NCBI GenBank assembly: GCA_021774445.1
Contig: JAJFJA010000074.1
Span: forward strand, 1 to 64,000
Direction: 5' to 3'
Length of the DNA stretch: 64,000 bases
Source: Alphaproteobacteria bacterium
GTDB taxonomy: Bacteria > Pseudomonadota > Alphaproteobacteria > UBA6615
The translations under genes and the position numbers were made by a program. How positions within the stretch are numbered: position 1 is the stretch's first letter; every line of letters starts with the position of its first letter. Shown here piece after piece: positions 42,576 to 52,217 of this stretch. The notes under the pieces are model-generated. The model made no database searches. It saw only the letters and a list, made by a program, of their open reading frames with translations, and was not told where the DNA came from.

Positions 42576-44105
42576 TCAGTCCTCCAGGCCAAGCTGCTTG
42601 GCGAGGCCGATACGCTGGAGCTTGCCGGTGGGACCCTTGGGGATTTCGTCAAGGAAGACGATCTTGCGCGGCACCTTGAAATCGGCGAGGCGGCGGCCGG
42701 CGAATTCGCGTATTTCGGTCTCCATACCGGTCTGACCTTCGGCGAGGACGATGGCGGCGGCAACCTCCTCACCGAGTTTGGGGTGGGCAAGGGCGAAGGT
42801 GACGGCCTGAGCAACCGCGGGATGGTCGAGCAGCACTTCATCGACCTCGCGCGGGCTGATCTTCTCGCCGCCGCGGTTGATGATCTCCTTGAGGCGTCCG
42901 GTGATGGTGAGGTAGCCCTCGGCGTCAATGACGCCCTGGTCGCCAGTGCGGAACCAGCCGTCGGTAAAACCCTCGGCATTGGCCTTTGGATTGGCCTCGT
43001 AGCCGGCGGTAACATTGGGGCCGCGAATGACGATTTCGCCGGTTTCACCGCTCGCCAATAGCCGGCCGTCGGTGGTCATGACCGCCACTTCTGGCCCGGC
43101 GGCGATGCCGACGGTGCCCGGCTTGCGGGTCGCAGGGGGCAGCGGATTACTTGCCATCTGATGGGCCGCCTCGGTCATGCCGTAGGACTCGATGACCGGA
43201 CAGGCAAAGGTCTCTTCCAGGGCGGCCATGACTTGTGGCGGCAATGAGGAAGACGAGGAGCGGATGAAGCGCAGGCCGGCCGCGGCGACCGTGCCTTGAT
43301 TACGGCCGGCACGGGAGAGGATGGCTTGATGCATGGTCGGGACCGCCGTGTACCAAGTCGGCCGTGCCTCCTCGAGCCAGGCGAAGAAGCGCAAGGCATT
43401 GAAGCCCGGGGTACAGAAAACCGAGGCGCCGGCGGCCAAGCTGGCGGACACAGCGGCGAGGAGCCCGTGGATATGGAACAGCGGCATGACATTCAAACAA
43501 CGGTCGGCCGGGACCAGTTGCAGCGTGGCGGCGATATGCGCCGCCGAGGCGCAGATGTTGCGCTGGGTCAAGGGGACGATCTTGGGACGCGAGGTGGTGC
43601 CGGAGGTATGCAGAACAAGGGCGATGTCGTCGGGCTGTGCCGGCCCGGGGTGGCGGCAGGTGGGCGGTTCGCCGGTGGTCAAGGGTGCGATGGTGAAGGT
43701 GCCGGCCGGTCCGTCCGCGGCCGCGATCAGTTGATAGGTGGCGATGCCAAGCTGCGTCGCCACGGCAACCGCCGGCGACTGGCTGCCGGCCTCGACGAGC
43801 AAAGCCTTGGCGCCGAGGTCTTCAAGGTAGAAACGAAATTCATCGGCCCGGTAAGCCGGATTGAGGGGCGCCGTCGTGGCGCCGGCCGCGATGGCGATGA
43901 AGGCAGCGGCCATTTCGGGGCCGTTGGGCAGGACAATAGCGACGCGGTCGCCACGGCCGATGCCGAGGGCGTTGAGGTGAGCTGTCGTCGTTTGCGCCAG
44001 GGTGCGGATGTCGTCGTAAGTAGTGGCGGGCCGGTTTGGAGCGGCGATGGCTGCCGCGCGTGCAGCGCCCTTGCCGAGGAGATCGGCTACTGTCGTCGTT
44101 GGCAT
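42576..44105 (-). CDS. Acyl-CoA synthetase, oxalyl-CoA synthetase-like (AAE3/Pcs60 group)
   Basis: The 509-residue adenylate-forming ligase has the P-loop LHTSGTTSRPK, the YGMTEAAHQMASNPLP segment, GWFRTGDQG and a C-terminal PTGKLQR catalytic Lys. The AAHQMASNPLPP context is close to what I remember of oxalate-CoA ligases (yeast Pcs60, plant AAE3), so oxalate is a candidate substrate. A medium-chain or aryl acid is an alternative. It is the first gene of a two-gene unit with the PanE-like reductase. Confidence 0.82.
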   Translation of the reverse strand: MPTTTVADLLGKGAARAAAIAAPNRPATTYDDIRTLAQTTTAHLNALGIGRGDRVAIVLPNGPEMAAAFIAIAAGATTAPLNPAYRADEFRFYLEDLGAKALLVEAGSQSPAVAVATQLGIATYQLIAAADGPAGTFTIAPLTTGEPPTCRHPGPAQPDDIALVLHTSGTTSRPKIVPLTQRNICASAAHIAATLQLVPADRCLNVMPLFHIHGLLAAVSASLAAGASVFCTPGFNALRFFAWLEEARPTWYTAVPTMHQAILSRAGRNQGTVAAAGLRFIRSSSSSLPPQVMAALEETFACPVIESYGMTEAAHQMASNPLPPATRKPGTVGIAAGPEVAVMTTDGRLLASGETGEIVIRGPNVTAGYEANPKANAEGFTDGWFRTGDQGVIDAEGYLTITGRLKEIINRGGEKISPREVDEVLLDHPAVAQAVTFALAHPKLGEEVAAAIVLAEGQTGMETEIREFAGRRLADFKVPRKIVFLDEIPKGPTGKLQRIGLAKQLGLED

Positions 44106-44225
44106 TGAACTGGCTTTGCTGCTGGGCCTTACGAGCCCGAACGATAGCAGGCGGCCGGGGGCCTTTGCATATAGAATCTTAGCCCAGGCGCGGAAGGCCG
44201 ATGGGGCGCCGGCCGTCCGGTGGCG

Positions 44226-44600
44226 TCAGACCTCGAAATCGAGCAGCGTTTGGTCGGCGATTGGAGCCGCTAGCCTAACCAGGGTGCGCGGACGTGACAT
44301 GATCTGGTGAGCCGGGGCGAGGGAGGGGTAGGCCGCGACAGCCTGACGGTGCGGCAGCGTGGCTGCCTGCCATTCCTGGGCGACTAGCTGCGCGAACAGG
44401 AGCTGGCCCGGCGCAACGCGACCGCCGGCGTGGAGGGGGGCGGCCGTTGCCGCGGGCGATTGGCGCGGCTGGTCGGCGGCGATGGTCGGATCGCCAGGAT
44501 GGCTCGGAACGGCCGGTCGCGCCTGCTCATTTCGCCGACCATTGATCGTCGTCACGGCGACGATATTGGCGAATGCTGATGAAGCCGGACCGGTACGCAC
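44226..44600 (-). CDS. Small hypothetical protein
   Basis: I do not recognise this 124-residue protein. It has no signal peptide or membrane segment. It is rich in Ala, Pro and Gln, with a hydrophobic, helix-like stretch GQLLFAQLVAQEWQAA in the middle. The GTG start at 44600 is preceded by TTTGGAGATAAC, a good ribosome-binding site, and this is the main reason to call it real. It stands alone between the ligase and the cyclic-di-GMP gene. Confidence 0.5.
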   Translation of the reverse strand: MRTGPASSAFANIVAVTTINGRRNEQARPAVPSHPGDPTIAADQPRQSPAATAAPLHAGGRVAPGQLLFAQLVAQEWQAATLPHRQAVAAYPSLAPAHQIMSRPRTLVRLAAPIADQTLLDFEV

Positions 44601-44896
44601 GTTATCTCCAAAGATTAATTTAGGGCCCTCGAGGGAGGACTTCAGGGGGCATAGTAGGTTGGTGCTTTTGGCGTCATCAATATAGCGTTAGGCATAGTCA
44701 ATAATCATTCGCCGTCGTTTTTAACTTTCATTAACCAACCTGGCTTCTATTTTTGCCATTGTTTTCGACACCTGTGGCGCGATTGTGTCGGCATTACGAT
44801 TTGTTAAGACCTGAGGCGCTAGCGTCCGTCTTCCGCTCCGTAGTCCGCAGAAGGCGGCCGGGTCCCCAGAATTAACCTCACAGGTAGGAGGTTACG

Positions 44897-46576
44897 GTGT
44901 CGGAAGTACTGCCGCTTATCGCGGATGACACCTCGTTTCCGGATCTTATCAGCGTGCTCGTCGCGTCCGGTGACCTATTCTACGACTGGGATTTGGTCGA
45001 GGATAAGATCACTTGGTCGGGGAACACCGCCGCGGTGCTTGGATTGCAGGACGGTGCCGCCTTCCGCGCCGGCGCGGCGTTTCTCAAGCGCGTCCATGCA
45101 GAGGATTTGCCGCATCGTATGATCGCGATTTCGCGGCATGTCGAGCATGGCAGCGCGATCGATTGCGAGTACCGCGTCCGCGGCGACAATGACGGCTTTT
45201 TGTGGGTGCAGGAACGGGCGATCGCGCGATTTGGACCGAGTGGCCGCGCTATTCAGCTGACCGGCATTATTCGTAATATCGCGGACCGTAAGGAAAGCGA
45301 AAGGCGACTGGCGTTCCTCGGTACTCATGATGCCTTGACCGGCCAGTTCAACCGCCTGCGTCTGCGCGAGGCGCTGGAGCAGGCCATCGAAAAAAACCTG
45401 CGTGAGGGCCATCAGGGCGGGTTCTTGTTGGTTGGCATCGACAAGCTGGCGTTGCTTGGCGAGGTCTATGGCGAAGAAGTCGTCGAAGGGCTGCTCGTTG
45501 CGGCGTCGAAGCGGCTGGAGGGTTGCTTGCGTGGCGGCGACGTGGTCGGCCGGGTGGGCTTCGATCGGTTTGCCATCGTCTTGCAACGCTGCTCGGATGG
45601 TCAGCTGTATCAGGTTGCCGGCCGTATGCTGGCGGTAATCCGCGAAGCGGCGGTCGCGACGGCGGCGGGGCCGCTGCATATGACGGCCTCGGCCGGTGCG
45701 ACATTCTTTCCAACCGCGGCGGCGACGGCGCGCGAAGTCGTGAGCCAGGCCGATAGTGCCCTGCGCAATGCGCATAAGTTGGGCTGCGACTGTTTTTCGG
45801 ACTATGCCGACGTGCCCGCGAATAGGTTAGCGCGGCGCTGCGATCTTGATACTGCCGAACAAGTACAGTGCGCGTTGCGCGACAATCGGTTCGTCTTGGC
45901 CTATCAGCCGGTGGTCGATGCCGAAACCGGCGAACCGGTCTTCTATGAGGGCCTGGCGCGGATGGTCGCGGATGACGGTAAGCTGATCGCCGCCGCCGCC
46001 TTTGTGCCGATTGTCGAAGAGATGGGGTTGATGCGGCTTATCGACCGGCGGGTGCTGGATCTCGGTCTGAACATGCTGGGATCGCAACCGCGCTTGAACC
46101 TGTCGATCAATGTCTCAGGCCTGACGATTATCGATCCGATCTGGCTGCGGCTGCTCGAAGAGCGGTTGCGCGGTCGTCCGGAAGTGGCGCGACGGCTGAC
46201 CCTGGAGATCACCGAGACCGTCGCCTTGGACGATATCGGCGAAGCCTCGCGCTTCGTCAGCAGCCTGGGTGAACTCGGCTGTCAGGTCGCCTTGGATGAT
46301 TTCGGTGCGGGCTTTACGTCGTTCCGGCATCTGCGGTCGCTGCGGGTGGACATGGTCAAGATAGACGGGTCCTTCGTGCGCGATCTGACGACCAACCCGG
46401 ACAACCTGATCTTCGTCAAGACACTCCTCGGTTTGGCCAACGGGATCGAACTGGCGACGGTCGCGGAGTGCGTGGAGACCGAGGAGCAGGCAAGACTACT
46501 GCGCGCCGAGGGGGTGCGCTACTTGCAGGGTTACTATTTCGGCCGGCCGACCATCGAGCCGAACTGGCCAGGGTAG
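44897..46576 (+). CDS. PAS-GGDEF-EAL cyclic-di-GMP protein, GGDEF degenerate
   Basis: The 559-residue protein has a PAS domain (about 20-130) with a PAC-like C-terminus, a GGDEF domain (140-300) and an EAL domain (320-555). The GGDEF signature is GFDRF (221-225), so cyclase activity is unlikely. The EAL signature is EGL (351-353), with the other catalytic residues present: SINVSGL Asn, LEITET Glu, LDDFGAG double Asp, VKIDGSF Lys, AECVET Glu and YLQGYYFG Gln. It is therefore probably a phosphodiesterase, perhaps with GTP sensing by the GGDEF relic. The GTG start has GGAGG upstream, and the 296-bp region before it holds no gene. Confidence 0.9.
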   Translation: MSEVLPLIADDTSFPDLISVLVASGDLFYDWDLVEDKITWSGNTAAVLGLQDGAAFRAGAAFLKRVHAEDLPHRMIAISRHVEHGSAIDCEYRVRGDNDGFLWVQERAIARFGPSGRAIQLTGIIRNIADRKESERRLAFLGTHDALTGQFNRLRLREALEQAIEKNLREGHQGGFLLVGIDKLALLGEVYGEEVVEGLLVAASKRLEGCLRGGDVVGRVGFDRFAIVLQRCSDGQLYQVAGRMLAVIREAAVATAAGPLHMTASAGATFFPTAAATAREVVSQADSALRNAHKLGCDCFSDYADVPANRLARRCDLDTAEQVQCALRDNRFVLAYQPVVDAETGEPVFYEGLARMVADDGKLIAAAAFVPIVEEMGLMRLIDRRVLDLGLNMLGSQPRLNLSINVSGLTIIDPIWLRLLEERLRGRPEVARRLTLEITETVALDDIGEASRFVSSLGELGCQVALDDFGAGFTSFRHLRSLRVDMVKIDGSFVRDLTTNPDNLIFVKTLLGLANGIELATVAECVETEEQARLLRAEGVRYLQGYYFGRPTIEPNWPG

Positions 46577-46603
46577 GCGAGAGAGTAGGCGCCGTTTTCT
46601 GGC

Positions 46604-47251
46604 CTAGTCCTCGTCCTTGTTCCGAGAAATGTCGTTGACCTGCTGCTGCAAGGCCTCAAGCTGGCGCCGCAGTGCGTCGTAATCGCCGCGATTGGCCTTG
46701 GTGTCGGCGGTGTCGGCGCTGTCGTCGGCGGTGTTCTCGGTGCTGGGGTCATCCGGGGTGTCGGAAGATTGCTGGTTGAACGGTGCGGTCCACATTTGCA
46801 TGGTGCGCTCGAACATCGCCATATTCTGCTTGCCGATTTCATCCCAGCGGCCGAGGGTGAATATGTCGCCCATGGTGCCGCTGAAATGGTGCCGCATGGC
46901 CTCCTGATTCTTGGTGAAGGCCTGCATGCTGTGATCAAGGTAGCTCGGTACGAGACCCTGTAGGCTGTCACCGTAAAAGCCGATGAGCTGGCGGAGAAAA
47001 TTGATGGGGAGCAGGTTCGGGCCCTTGCTCTCCTCCTCAAAAATGATCTGAGTGAGCACCGAGCGCGTGATGTCCTCGCCGCTGCGCGCATCGACGACGA
47101 CAAAATCAACACCGTCCTTCACCATTTGGGCAAGGTTCTCAAGGGTGACATAACTGCTGGTCGCGGTGTTGTAGAGCCGCCGGTTGGCGTATTTCTTGAT
47201 CGTTACCGGGGGTGTTTGTTCGACTTCAGCCATCTGGTTCGCATCCGCCAT
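46604..47251 (-). CDS. phaR: Polyhydroxyalkanoate synthesis regulator PhaR
   Basis: The 215-residue protein has the characteristic N-terminal DNA-binding domain with TIKKYANRRLYNTATSSYVTL at residues 17-37, then FVVVDARSGEDITRSVLTQII, and a PHB-accumulation C-domain (about 70-150). A low-complexity acidic stretch and a final coiled coil follow. PhaR represses phasin and PHA genes and binds PHA granules. It is divergent from the PhaC-like operon across a 99-bp gap holding a TGCA-type palindrome. Confidence 0.93.
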   Translation of the reverse strand: MADANQMAEVEQTPPVTIKKYANRRLYNTATSSYVTLENLAQMVKDGVDFVVVDARSGEDITRSVLTQIIFEEESKGPNLLPINFLRQLIGFYGDSLQGLVPSYLDHSMQAFTKNQEAMRHHFSGTMGDIFTLGRWDEIGKQNMAMFERTMQMWTAPFNQQSSDTPDDPSTENTADDSADTADTKANRGDYDALRRQLEALQQQVNDISRNKDED

Positions 47252-47292
47252 AGGGGCATGTGGTCAGGAATATAGCAGTTTCCTCCAATTTT

Positions 47293-47305
47293 GTTGCAAT
47301 GCAAC
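47293..47305. promoter_or_regulatory. Putative PhaR operator (GTTGCA-A-TGCAAC)
   Basis: A perfect 13-base palindrome lies between divergent phaR and the PHA operon. Known PhaR sites are TGC/GCA-rich dyads (for example CTGC-N3/4-GCAG in Paracoccus), and this site has the same TTGC...GCAA character. A related palindrome precedes phaA (48822-48835). Autoregulation of phaR is common. Binding here is inferred. Confidence 0.55.
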
Positions 47306-47350
47306 TAACGTGGATAGGCAGTGGCCGGCGCAGGCGTTATAATCGGCGCC

Positions 47351-47737
47351 ATGGCCGAGCCGCCGCCCATGGACGAATTGGCCCGCCGGTATATGGACCT
47401 GTGGGAAGAACAACTGGCCGCCGTCGCGGGCGATCAGGCGTTGGCGGAGCAAATTGGCCGGCTGTTCCAAACGATGGCTCAGTCGGGCCCGGCGGCGCTG
47501 TTCGGCGCGAGCGGCATGGCGACAAACGAGGGCCCGAATGACGGCAGCGGAAAGCCAGAAGACGGGTCGGCTGGGGCCGCGGCCGTTGGTACTGCATCTG
47601 ACGGTGGCCATGGCGACGTGGATGAGTTCGCGCGGCGGATTGCCACTGTGGAGGAACGGGTCGCTGCCTTGGAGCGGGCCGCTGGCGGAAAAGGCCGCCG
47701 AACTGCGCCGCGAAATCGAGCAAAGCGCCCCGGCTGA
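47351..47737 (+). CDS. Small PhaE-like or accessory protein overlapping the PhaC-like gene
   Basis: The predicted 128-residue protein starts MAEPPPMDELARRYMDLW, with two amphipathic helical parts: DELARRYMDLWEEQLA near the N-terminus and FARRIATVEERVAALERAAG near the end. They are joined by a Gly/Asp-rich linker, and the tail is basic. It looks like a partner or phasin-like subunit of PHA synthase, reminiscent of PhaE, but much smaller than PhaE. The last 200 bases (47538-47737) are shared, in another frame, with the next gene. I start at 47351, though an ATG at 47321 is in frame. Confidence 0.6.
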   Translation: MAEPPPMDELARRYMDLWEEQLAAVAGDQALAEQIGRLFQTMAQSGPAALFGASGMATNEGPNDGSGKPEDGSAGAAAVGTASDGGHGDVDEFARRIATVEERVAALERAAGGKGRRTAPRNRAKRPG

Positions 47738-48788
47738 CACGGCGTGGGACGCCCTTGGCGTCGCGCTGGAGCGCGAGAGTCGGCATCGCCTGGCGGCGCT
47801 GCATGACGGGTTGACTATCTACCGCCAGCATTCCTACCGGCGGGACCTTGCCGCGCCACCGGTCATCTGGACGGCCGGAACGACGCGACTGCTTGACTTT
47901 GGCGCCGTCGGCGACAGGGCGCGGGGCGCGGTGCTGGTCGTGCCATCATTGATCAATCGCAGTACCGTCCTGGATCTTTGCGAAGGGCAGAGCCTGTTGC
48001 GCTGGTTGGCTGGGCGCGGTGTCAGGCCTTTGTTGGTGGATTGGGACGCGCCGGGAATCGGCGAGCGTCGGTTCGGGCTGACGGACTACGTTGCCAGGTT
48101 GGAAGCGGCGTTGGCGGTCGCCAATAATCTGGCTGGCGGGCCGGTACCGGTGGTCGGCTATTGCATGGGCGGACTGCTGGCGCTGGCCCTGGCGGCGCGG
48201 CGGCCGGACGATGTCGCCCGCTTGGCGCTGCTGGCGACGCCCTGGGATTTTCATGCGGACGACGCGGCGCGACGGCAAGCGGGCGCGGTGGCGACGGCAC
48301 TGGCTGCCTGGACCCCGGTTATCACCGCCTTGGGTGAGTTGCCGGTAGATCTTATCCAAGTCCTGTTCTCGTTGCTCGACCCGATGCAGGTGCCGCGTAA
48401 GTTCATGCGGTTGAGCAAGCTCGATCCGGGCAGCGCCAAGGCGGTGACATTCGTGGCGTTGGAGGATTGGCTGAATGACGGCGTCGCCCTCGCCGGTCCG
48501 GTGGCCCACGAATGCATGGGCGGCTGGTACGGCGGCAACGTCACTGGCCGAGGACTGTGGGAGATTGACGGTGGGCGGATCGACCCGGCAGCGATCGATC
48601 AGCCGACATTGGCACTGATACCAAGCGGCGATCGCATCGTGCCACCGCCAACCGCGGCGGCCCTGGCGGCAAAGTTGCCGCGTGGGGAAGCGGTGTCCGT
48701 GCCGCTGGGGCATATCGGCATGGTGGTGAGCGCGCGCGCCGAACGTTTGGTGTGGCCGCAGTTGGCGCACTGGCTTGGCGGCGGATGA
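47538..48788 (+). CDS. PHA synthase-like alpha/beta hydrolase (PhaC-like)
   Basis: The 416-residue protein has the PHA-synthase-type lipase box GYCMGG with Cys209 in place of the usual Ser, and candidate partners Asp (LIPSGDRIVPP) and His (PLGHIGMVV). It is longer than class III PhaC (about 360) and shorter than class I (about 590). The start at 47538 is supported by GAGGG eight bases upstream, and its N-terminal LHLTVAMATWMSSRGGLPL segment looks coding. It is followed by phaA and phaB. A depolymerase or other hydrolase role remains possible. Confidence 0.8.
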   Translation: MTAAESQKTGRLGPRPLVLHLTVAMATWMSSRGGLPLWRNGSLPWSGPLAEKAAELRREIEQSAPADTAWDALGVALERESRHRLAALHDGLTIYRQHSYRRDLAAPPVIWTAGTTRLLDFGAVGDRARGAVLVVPSLINRSTVLDLCEGQSLLRWLAGRGVRPLLVDWDAPGIGERRFGLTDYVARLEAALAVANNLAGGPVPVVGYCMGGLLALALAARRPDDVARLALLATPWDFHADDAARRQAGAVATALAAWTPVITALGELPVDLIQVLFSLLDPMQVPRKFMRLSKLDPGSAKAVTFVALEDWLNDGVALAGPVAHECMGGWYGGNVTGRGLWEIDGGRIDPAAIDQPTLALIPSGDRIVPPPTAAALAAKLPRGEAVSVPLGHIGMVVSARAERLVWPQLAHWLGGG

Positions 48789-48821
48789 TCGCTGGACCTC
48801 TAGGTGGCGCCGCCCATATTG

Positions 48822-48835
48822 TGCAGTGCACTGCA
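48822..48835. promoter_or_regulatory. Putative PhaR operator upstream of phaA
   Basis: TGCAGTGCACTGCA is a perfect 14-bp palindrome 60 bp before the phaA start. It has the TGC/GCA-rich form of PhaR sites and resembles the palindrome at 47293-47305. Its position suits PhaR control of phaA-phaB, which is an inference. Confidence 0.5.
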
Positions 48836-48895
48836 GGATTCAACGGCGCGAGACGGCAGCGGTCGCGCGGACCATAGCAAGTCACGGAGGGTAGG

Positions 48896-50071
<1,176 letters not shown>

Positions 50072-50188
50072 GCAGCTCGATCAAACACCGGCTGGGGAAA
50101 CTAGCCATTGTAGTGACTGTCCTAATCCGTTGAAATTGCCGGTGATGCTCCGTACCACGGAGACGGAGCCGGCAATCGGGAGGATGGC

Positions 50189-50911
50189 ATGTCAAAGGTC
50201 GCAGTGGTTACGGGTGGCACACGCGGGATCGGGGAGGCGATCTGCGTCGGCCTGAAGGCCGCCGGCTATCAGGTGGCCGCCAATTACGCGGGCAACGACG
50301 AAAAAGCCCAGGCATTTACCGAGCGCAGCGGGATCCCTGTATACAAGTTCGATGTGTCCAATCTCGCGGCCTGCCAACAAGGGATTGCACAGATCGGGCA
50401 GGATCTCGGCCCGGTGGCGATCGCCGTGAACAATGCCGGCATCACGCGAGACGGCACGATACACCGCATGGACCAGGAGGATTGGCAGTCGGTGATCGAT
50501 ACCAATCTGGGCGGTTGTTTCAATATTTGCCGCTGCGTCATCGCCGGGATGCGGGAACGCAGCTTCGGTCGGATCGTCAATATCGGTTCGATCAACGGAC
50601 AAGCGGGACAGTATGGCCAGGTCAACTATGCCGCGGCGAAGTCCGGCATCCATGGCTTCACCAAAGCCCTGGCCCAGGAAGGTGCCGGCAAAGGGATCAC
50701 CGTCAACGCGATCGCGCCGGGCTATGTGGATACCGATATGGTGCGGGCGGTGCCGGATAACATCCTGGAGAAGATCATCGCCCAGATACCGGTGGGTCGG
50801 CTCGGTAGAGCCGAGGATATCGCCCGCGGCGTGTTGTTCCTGGTCGCCGACGATGCCGACTTCATTACCGGATCGACGCTGTCGATCAATGGCGGTCAGC
50901 ACATGTATTGA
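50189..50911 (+). CDS. phaB: Acetoacetyl-CoA reductase
   Basis: The 240-residue short-chain dehydrogenase has the NADPH-binding TGGTRGIGEAI motif, the NNAGITRD segment, the catalytic Ser (IGSINGQ) and YAAAKSG Tyr/Lys pair. It reduces acetoacetyl-CoA to (R)-3-hydroxybutyryl-CoA for PHA synthesis. GGGAGGA precedes the ATG. PhaB-type length and its place after phaA support the assignment. Confidence 0.94.
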   Translation: MSKVAVVTGGTRGIGEAICVGLKAAGYQVAANYAGNDEKAQAFTERSGIPVYKFDVSNLAACQQGIAQIGQDLGPVAIAVNNAGITRDGTIHRMDQEDWQSVIDTNLGGCFNICRCVIAGMRERSFGRIVNIGSINGQAGQYGQVNYAAAKSGIHGFTKALAQEGAGKGITVNAIAPGYVDTDMVRAVPDNILEKIIAQIPVGRLGRAEDIARGVLFLVADDADFITGSTLSINGGQHMY

Positions 50912-50933
50912 GCCCGCACGGCCGGCGAACGAG

Positions 50934-51371
50934 ATGGTGCGGGACTATCCCGACAGGCCGATCGTAGGGATTGGCGTCGTGGTTTTGAAAGGCGACGACG
51001 TGCTGTTGATCCGACGCGGCAAGGCGCCGCGTGCCGGGCAGTGGAGCCTGCCCGGCGGGGCGCAGAAGCTGGGCGAGACCGTGTTCGAGGCGGCGCGGCG
51101 CGAGGTGCTCGAGGAGTGCGGTGTGACCATCGCGGCGGCGACGCTGCTGGACGTGGTGGATTCGATCGATCGCGACGATGACGGCCGAGTACGCTTCCAC
51201 TACACCCTGATCGATTTCGGCGCCGACTGGCGCGGCGGCGATCCGGTGGCCGGGAGCGACGCCGCCGCCGCCCAATGGGTGTCCTTGGCGGCGCTAGACG
51301 ATCTCAAGCTTTGGGCCGAAACGGTCCGGATCGTCGGGTTGGCGGTGGCGCGCCGTTCGGCGACCGGTTGA
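50934..51371 (+). CDS. Nudix hydrolase
   Basis: The 145-residue protein has a complete Nudix box, GGAQKLGETVFEAARREVLEECGV (24 residues at about 43-66), with the REVLEE metal-binding core. Length is typical of single-domain Nudix hydrolases that cleave nucleoside diphosphate derivatives. The substrate is unknown. It starts at ATG 50934, 22 bases after phaB, so it may be co-transcribed with it. Confidence 0.85.
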   Translation: MVRDYPDRPIVGIGVVVLKGDDVLLIRRGKAPRAGQWSLPGGAQKLGETVFEAARREVLEECGVTIAAATLLDVVDSIDRDDDGRVRFHYTLIDFGADWRGGDPVAGSDAAAAQWVSLAALDDLKLWAETVRIVGLAVARRSATG

Positions 51372-51425
51372 CGCCGGCGACGGGCGTTAACCGTGCGGCA
51401 CGGACGATGTGCTAGGCTCTGAGCC

Positions 51426-52187
51426 ATGTGGCCGGATGTCGTCGACCTGCACAACTTCTACGGCTCCAGCTTGGGGCATGTGGCGCAACGCTCAATTCGC
51501 CGCAAAGTGCGCGAGTTATGGCCGAATCTCAGCGGCCTCAATGTGCTTGGCCTGGGTTATGCGGCGCCCTATCTGCGGCCGTTCCGGGAAGAGGCGCAGC
51601 GGGTCATACAAATAATGCCGGCGCGCATGGGGGTGATGGTCTGGCCAACCGACGGCCCGAACCTGGCCTGCATCGCCCATGAAACCGAGTTGCCGCTGCC
51701 GGACCTGTCCATGGACAGGATCTTGATGGTCCATGGCTTGGAATGCTCGCACCATATGCATGAGTTCCTGCGGGAAGTCTGGCGCGTGCTGGCGGATGGC
51801 GGCCGCGTGATGGCGGTGGTGCCGAACCGGCGCGGCATCTGGGCGCGCATGGACCACACACCGTTCGGCCATGGCCAGCCCTATTCCACCGAGCAGATCC
51901 ATCGGATCCTGCGCGACGCGATGTTCGCGCCCATTCGCACGACCAGAGCGCTCTATGTGCCGCCCAGCCGCCGGCGCTTCGTGCTCACATCGGCGCCGGC
52001 ATGGGAAAAAATCGGCGGCCGCTGGGCGCAGCCCCTGGGCGGCGTGGTGATGGTCGAAGCGGCGAAGCAGATCTATGCCGGCACGCAAGTGCCGGCGCGG
52101 GCGGCGCGACGGGTGAAATTGCCGGCGCGGGCGGCGTTGGGCGGTGCCAATACTCGCCCGCTTCAAGCGATACCGGAGACCGAGTAA
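51426..52187 (+). CDS. SAM-dependent methyltransferase-like protein
   Basis: The 253-residue protein has a class I methyltransferase pattern: NVLGLGYAAPYL at the SAM-binding first strand, FDR-less LPLPDLSMDRILMVHGLE, and LREVWRVLADGGRVMAVVPNRRG (motif around the fourth and fifth strands, residues about 116-140). A glycine-poor first motif (GLGYAAP) suggests it may be a weak SAM binder. The C-terminal 70 residues are basic. Its partner or target is unknown. It is convergent with metW. Confidence 0.72.
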   Translation: MWPDVVDLHNFYGSSLGHVAQRSIRRKVRELWPNLSGLNVLGLGYAAPYLRPFREEAQRVIQIMPARMGVMVWPTDGPNLACIAHETELPLPDLSMDRILMVHGLECSHHMHEFLREVWRVLADGGRVMAVVPNRRGIWARMDHTPFGHGQPYSTEQIHRILRDAMFAPIRTTRALYVPPSRRRFVLTSAPAWEKIGGRWAQPLGGVVMVEAAKQIYAGTQVPARAARRVKLPARAALGGANTRPLQAIPETE

Positions 52188-52217
52188 GGGCGCTGCAAAC
52201 CGGCAGGCGATCAGGGT

